A program made the translations under genes and the position numbers. DNA of 11,599 nt from an uncultured Bacteroides sp. Its GTDB lineage: Bacteria > Bacteroidota > Bacteroidia > Bacteroidales > Bacteroidaceae. Where the stretch lies: the NCBI GenBank assembly GCA_959606905.1, contig CAUHML010000102.1:1-11599 (forward strand), given 5' to 3'. The notes beneath the pieces were generated by a model. It saw nothing but the letters and a program-made list of their open reading frames with translations. It searched no databases and had not been told where the DNA came from. Each line of letters begins with the position of its first letter. The stretch's first letter is position 1. Of this stretch, positions 7,823-11,599 are shown one piece after another.

Positions 7823-10800
7823 TTAAAATGAAACTCTTAGTCCTAAAGTGTAAGTACGGACAATCGGATAGCTGCCTACACCTCCTGTTTCAGGGTCCAC
7901 GCGTTTGTCCCCTTTCCAGAAGGTTAGTAAATTATTCCCGTTCATGTAAACCTGAAGATTAGAGATATGTGCTTCACTCAACCATTTTTTAGGGAATGTA
8001 TATCCTATCTCCATGTTCTTTAATCGTATATACGAATAGTCGGAATAGCGATAAGTACTTTCCACTTTGTTGTATGTATTGTTCAAGTGTGTAGCAGGTC
8101 GCATAACACCCGATGAATTAGCTGTTTCCGGCGTCCATCGTTCCATGGATTTTGGTTGAACACGTATGTTTGAAGCTGGAAAATCCCACAGATATTGATC
8201 GAACTGTAACTTATATATATTGCGTGGCGAATAGAGCATTGCACTGAAGTTAAGTCCTTTCCAATTGAACCCGAAAGAAAATCCGATGGTAGTCAATGGG
8301 TAATTCAATTCGTCTACAACTACCTTGTCGTTTGAGTTGATTATTCCGTCTCCATTGAAGTCTATATAGATAAGGTCTCCAGGAATTACTTGCGATGCTG
8401 TAGTACCATTTATAGCTGTTTGTGCGTAATTGAACACATCGTCTATCGAACCATAATTACCGATCGCAATAAAACGGTTTTGATAATCAATCGGTTTACC
8501 TGCAGCTTTCAAGTGCTCATCCGCATTTCTAGGATCATCTTTATAGACAATCCGGTTTTCGCTGGCTGCAAAAGTTAAAGCTCCCCAGTAATTAAAATTA
8601 CGTCCGATTTTGTCATTCCAGCGTAACTCTAATTCTAAACCATGATTTTTTGTTTCTCCTCGGTTGATAGCGTTAAAAGTAGCTCCTACAATAGAAGACG
8701 TAGTTTGTGGGGTCATTAGAATATCTTTACGATTCTCTTTAAATAAATCCAAAGTTAAATCTAACTTATTCCATAAGCCAATTTCTATTCCAAAGTTATG
8801 TTTAGTCGCTTTTTCCCATGTTGAAGTCAAGTTAGCAATATCTCCTTCTGTATAGAGCGGGCTATGTGTGACTCCTTGTGTATTTCCTAATTCAATACTT
8901 CCTAAAGAATTAAATAATTGGATGTAATTCCAACGTGCAGCAGCTGCATCACTACCGACTTTTCCGTATGAATATCTAAATTTTAGGTTAGTCAGCACAT
9001 CTCCAACATGTTTTTTTATAAAAGGTTCTTCTGAAGCACGCCATCCCAAAGAATAGGAAGGGAACAGGCCGAAGCGTTGTCCTCGGGCAAATTTTTCCGA
9101 ACCTGTATAAGAGATATTCATCTCCGCCAAATAACGTTCTTTCCAGTTATAAGTAACACGTCCCACCCATTCTTCACGATAACTTGGGAATTTGATAACT
9201 TTATCATCTTTTGAATCAGATACTTGACGGTTCATCAGCGCTAACGCTGTTACATTATGACTCCCGAATGAACGATTATATTCCACAGAGAATTCGTAAT
9301 ATAACTTACGATTATAACCATCCAAATTATCATAAGAAACGTTGGGAGGGAGTTCAATATCCTCATCATTTGGCCATCGTTTTTCCAAAATCATGGGGTA
9401 AGTGAGGGAACCATCTGCATTGACTGTCGGATTAGAATAATCATATTCGCGATGGTATTTAATAATACTGTTTCTGGATTCAAAATCATTGTTACCCCAA
9501 ATTTCACCAGTCTTTATACTAGAACGAGTAGTGGAAGCAGAGGTGTATGAAACTTTAGCGGCAGCTTTTAGTCCTTTAGTTAGAAAGTCCAGTTTTTGTT
9601 CCAAACGAACATCATACCATCCCTGAAAGGTTTTATACAGTTGTGATCCATTCGTATTCATATTACAAACAGGATTATAGCCGGCAGTAGATCCATCTCC
9701 CCAATAGCCATCACTATACTTTATCGGGAAAGAATTGGTTGGTGCCGCAATGATTCGAGTGTACACATCATCAGCAAAGTTGTCATTGCGGTATCCCATT
9801 TTCCCTGCAATATTTACTGATAAGGAAGTCGTTTTAGTTAAATTAAAATCTAAATTTGAACGCCAGTTATAACGGCGATAGTAGTTTCTTGGATCAAAAT
9901 TCTCCTGTTTCTGTAAATCATAAATATCACCGTCATTTTGATAACCGATGGAGGCGAAGTAACGCATGAAATTGGTTCCTCCGCTGATATTCACATTATA
10001 TTGTTGGGAAAAACCTGGTTTAACCAACTCATCCCACCAGTCTACTTGTGGAAAGACATCATTATAAGGGCCGTAGTTGCCTGTATCAAAAGCATTTGAC
10101 CAAGCATTGATAACAGATTGTTTAATTTGTTGATTCCAGTTGTTGTCATTAGCTACAGCTTCATTATACATTTTCATGGATGTAACATAATCTGCCCATT
10201 CCATATTTGCAGTAGTCTGTTTAATACCAAAGCTTGTAGAAAAATTGATGTTTGGTTTCTTATCTTGTCCGCGTTTGGTTGTTAACAATATTACACCATT
10301 TGCACCTCGAACCCCATATACGGCTGTAGCAGAGGCATCTTTTAGAATAGATATAGACTCGATTTCATTCATGTCAACATCGTTCATATCCCTTTCTATA
10401 CCATCCACTAATACCAAAGGGTCAGAGTTTTGCCAGGAAGCCTTGCCACGAATGTACATTTTGGTATCACTAGCTCCAGGTTTGCCTGAAGTATTGATAG
10501 CTACCAAACCATTTAGTTTGCCTTGTAAAGCCTCTGATACAGAAGTGATATTACCTCCTTTCAACAATTCTTCTCCTTTAGTTTGGGTAATAGCGCCTAC
10601 ACTTGATACCTTTTTCTGAATACCATAACCTACTACCACTACTTCTTCTAGTTGTTTGCTGTCTTCTTCCAGAGAAATGATAGGCTCTTTTTTCAGATCA
10701 TCCACTTTGATTTTCTTTTCTTGATAGCCGATATAAGAGATTTTGAGTACAGCATTAGCAGCTACAGATAGCGTAAACCGACCATCTATGTCAGAAATGG

Positions 10801-10975
10801 TACCATTCGAAGTGCCTTCAACAGTAATATTTACTCCTATTAAAGGTTCATTACTTTTTGCATCTACAATTTGTCCTTTAATGCTATGATTCTGCCCCCA
10901 AAGTAGAGGAGGAGAGAGTAGCAGAGCTAGAAAGAGTAGACACATCCACTTAAATTCCAAGTTTTGATGTTTCAT
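7823..10975 (-). CDS. SusC-like TonB-dependent outer-membrane transporter 1
   Basis: This is a 1050-residue barrel protein that should import oligosaccharides (or glycopeptides) across the outer membrane with its SusD partner, powered by TonB-ExbBD. A signal peptide covers residues 1-27 (hydrophobic CLLFLALLL, cleavage near WG/QN). A carboxypeptidase-regulatory-like beta-sandwich domain follows at about 31-102 (IKGQIVDAKSNEPLIGVNI through SYIGYQ). The TonB-box region at 110-118 is classical (EEVVVVGYG). The plug domain spans about 119-237, with SVSEALQGKLNGL, DGIERDM and LKDASATAVYGVRGANGVIL. The barrel fills the rest, with a calcium-loop-like motif DFNGDGIINSND at 872-883 and a terminal beta-signal ending LRVSF. 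There is no STN domain before the beta-sandwich, so signalling to an anti-sigma factor through this protein is not expected. The length is normal for SusC. The start at 10975 gives a proper basic N-region; Met11 would remove it. First gene of the tightly spaced operon, 21 bases before SusD1. Confidence 0.97.
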   Translation of the reverse strand: MKHQNLEFKWMCLLFLALLLSPPLLWGQNHSIKGQIVDAKSNEPLIGVNITVEGTSNGTISDIDGRFTLSVAANAVLKISYIGYQEKKIKVDDLKKEPIISLEEDSKQLEEVVVVGYGIQKKVSSVGAITQTKGEELLKGGNITSVSEALQGKLNGLVAINTSGKPGASDTKMYIRGKASWQNSDPLVLVDGIERDMNDVDMNEIESISILKDASATAVYGVRGANGVILLTTKRGQDKKPNINFSTSFGIKQTTANMEWADYVTSMKMYNEAVANDNNWNQQIKQSVINAWSNAFDTGNYGPYNDVFPQVDWWDELVKPGFSQQYNVNISGGTNFMRYFASIGYQNDGDIYDLQKQENFDPRNYYRRYNWRSNLDFNLTKTTSLSVNIAGKMGYRNDNFADDVYTRIIAAPTNSFPIKYSDGYWGDGSTAGYNPVCNMNTNGSQLYKTFQGWYDVRLEQKLDFLTKGLKAAAKVSYTSASTTRSSIKTGEIWGNNDFESRNSIIKYHREYDYSNPTVNADGSLTYPMILEKRWPNDEDIELPPNVSYDNLDGYNRKLYYEFSVEYNRSFGSHNVTALALMNRQVSDSKDDKVIKFPSYREEWVGRVTYNWKERYLAEMNISYTGSEKFARGQRFGLFPSYSLGWRASEEPFIKKHVGDVLTNLKFRYSYGKVGSDAAAARWNYIQLFNSLGSIELGNTQGVTHSPLYTEGDIANLTSTWEKATKHNFGIEIGLWNKLDLTLDLFKENRKDILMTPQTTSSIVGATFNAINRGETKNHGLELELRWNDKIGRNFNYWGALTFAASENRIVYKDDPRNADEHLKAAGKPIDYQNRFIAIGNYGSIDDVFNYAQTAINGTTASQVIPGDLIYIDFNGDGIINSNDKVVVDELNYPLTTIGFSFGFNWKGLNFSAMLYSPRNIYKLQFDQYLWDFPASNIRVQPKSMERWTPETANSSGVMRPATHLNNTYNKVESTYRYSDYSYIRLKNMEIGYTFPKKWLSEAHISNLQVYMNGNNLLTFWKGDKRVDPETGGVGSYPIVRTYTLGLRVSF

Positions 10976-11090
10976 AGTAATAACGTTAAAAAGTTGTGTG
11001 TATAAAAAACATTCTTATTTCTTTTTTGGGTAAGGTGCTACTATACAGCGTTTAGCCCATATTTGGTAAGCCTTTGTCATTTCAACAACT

Positions 11091-11134
11091 TTTTGCCATA
11101 GCATTATTGATGAACAATAATGCTATTGGCAAAA
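11091..11134. repeat. Long near-perfect inverted repeat (hairpin) in the gap before SusC1
   Basis: The left arm (11091-11109, TTTTGCCATAGCATTATTG) pairs with the right arm (11115-11134, CAATAATGCTATTGGCAAAA) across a five-base loop ATGAA. The only defect is one unpaired T in the right arm, giving about 19 base pairs. It starts 77 bases after the stop of the GtaA-like gene and ends 115 bases before the SusC1 start codon. Neither strand has a run of T directly after the stem (minus strand continues AAAAAGTTG, plus strand TGAGAT), so it is not a textbook intrinsic terminator. It could be an mRNA 3'-end or processing hairpin for the upstream gene, a structured SusC1 leader, or an operator for a dimeric regulator. 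The remaining gap (10976-11210) is AT-rich and I found no convincing Bacteroides promoter (TTTG, about 20 bases, TAnnTTTG) on the coding strand. Confidence 0.8.
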
Positions 11135-11210
11135 TGAGATAATTTGATTTTATAGTAATATTCTTTAAAGATCTCATATGTATAAATTTGAAGTAAACGT
11201 CGTGCTAACT

Positions 11211-11599
11211 TTATTGATTATTCTGAACTTTATCCATTAATACTTTCATCCAGTATCCTCCGATCACCGAACGGGCTCTGAAGCCTACCCATCTACCGCT
11301 GTCTGTATGGTGCCAGTCGCTGATAGGTACACGAGATACTGTTTCATTGATATATTTATAGACAGGATCAGAGAATTTCTGGAAGGTTTCCTTATCTGAA
11401 GACATAGCTGCCGTCCACATGATCCAGTCGGATTTTGTGTATTCTTTACGAGAGTCTAGAGGGAGCCCATAAGGATTCTGTTTTGTCAAATAATAGTTAA
11501 TCTCTTTTCTGATAACATTATTAGGGAATAAATTCAGGTTCCACAACTTATCCCAAACCATGTTATATTTTTGACTCCAGGTATCTTTACGGTCAAAAG
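11211..11599 (-). CDS. GtaA-like (glutaminase A / DUF4965 family) protein, C-terminal part; 5' end outside window
   Basis: Only the last 128 residues are visible. The frame stays open to the right edge, so the ATG at 11559-11561 is internal: the 12 codons before it read [12 protein letters not shown] and continue the family pattern. Recognisable stretches are [20 protein letters not shown], then [18 protein letters not shown], then [13 protein letters not shown] and [16 protein letters not shown] close to the end. These match my knowledge of the C-terminal six-helical-hairpin domain of GtaA-like proteins (DUF4965/DUF1793 group), named after a fungal extracellular glutaminase. Bacteroides PULs often carry members, usually exported, but their substrates are mostly unknown. 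The (alpha/alpha)6-type fold resembles that of many glycosidases, so a glycan or glycopeptide substrate is as plausible as glutamine. The signal peptide and N-terminal domains lie outside the window. The gene lies upstream of SusC1 on the same strand but 235 bases away, so co-transcription is uncertain. Family call fairly sure; activity not. Confidence 0.8.
   Translation of the reverse strand, partial: FDRKDTWSQKYNMVWDKLWNLNLFPNNVIRKEINYYLTKQNPYGLPLDSRKEYTKSDWIMWTAAMSSDKETFQKFSDPVYKYINETVSRVPISDWHHTDSGRWVGFRARSVIGGYWMKVLMDKVQNNQ

Noticed and set aside
10245..10619. Plus-strand open frame of 124 codons
   Set aside because: It is antisense to the conserved plug domain of SusC1 and looks like a by-product of that gene's codon pattern.
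2831..10975. Recent tandem duplication of a SusC/SusD pair
   Set aside because: The two SusC proteins differ in TonB-box and plug motifs and the two SusD proteins share only family motifs, so any duplication is ancient or the pairs have separate origins.
11025..11065. Antisense (plus-strand) promoter before SusC1, with TTTG at 11025-11028 and CATATTTG at 11058-11065, as for PUL antisense RNAs
   Set aside because: The spacing of 29 bases is too long for the 19-21-base consensus and the -7 box has a mismatch, so it is not supported.
11091..11134. Intrinsic terminator for the GtaA-like gene
   Set aside because: The stem is strong, but the minus strand continues AAAAAGTTG rather than a T-run, so the entry is kept as an inverted repeat of unknown role.
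11130..11137. TCATTTTG on the minus strand as a Bacteroides -7 box (TAnnTTTG) for SusC1
   Set aside because: The second base is wrong, no TTTG lies about 20 bases upstream, and the site overlaps the hairpin arm.
11162..11171. Ten-base palindrome TCTTTAAAGA
   Set aside because: It is short and AT-rich in an AT-rich gap; such palindromes are expected by chance.

Overview
The window looks like part of a polysaccharide utilization locus (PUL) of a gut Bacteroidales bacterium, most likely Bacteroides or a close relative. The grounds are two SusC/SusD pairs, a third surface lipoprotein with a DUF1735-like domain, AT-rich DNA, short gene spacers without clear Shine-Dalgarno sequences, and Bacteroidetes-style lipoprotein signals. 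This is inferred from protein families and composition; no taxonomic marker gene is present.

Every gene lies on the minus strand, so transcription runs from the right edge to the left edge. In that order: the 3' end of a GtaA-like (glutaminase A/DUF4965 family) gene at 11211-11599; a 235-base gap holding a long near-perfect hairpin (11091-11134); SusC-like transporter 1 (7823-10975); SusD-like lipoprotein 1 (5921-7801); SusC-like transporter 2 (2831-5902); SusD-like lipoprotein 2 (1015-2811); a DUF1735-type lipoprotein (62-1000); and at the left edge the probable first 15 codons of another gene (1-45). The five full-length genes are separated by only 14 to 21 bases and appear intact, so they very probably form one operon. 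The 235-base gap suggests that the SusC1 operon has its own promoter or a processed leader, although no convincing promoter motif was found.

Expected joint function, from family knowledge: each SusC barrel with its SusD lid forms an outer-membrane import complex powered by TonB. The DUF1735-type lipoprotein would be an accessory surface glycan-binding protein. The GtaA-like protein would be an exported or periplasmic hydrolase. The two SusC proteins belong to different sub-types: SusC1 has a textbook TonB-box region and SusC2 does not. The operon therefore seems to carry two non-redundant importers rather than a recent duplication. The glycan target cannot be read from this window, because no recognisable glycoside hydrolase, lyase, sulfatase or PUL regulator (hybrid two-component system, ECF sigma/anti-sigma, SusR) is inside it. 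I see no tRNA, rRNA, CRISPR array or mobile element.
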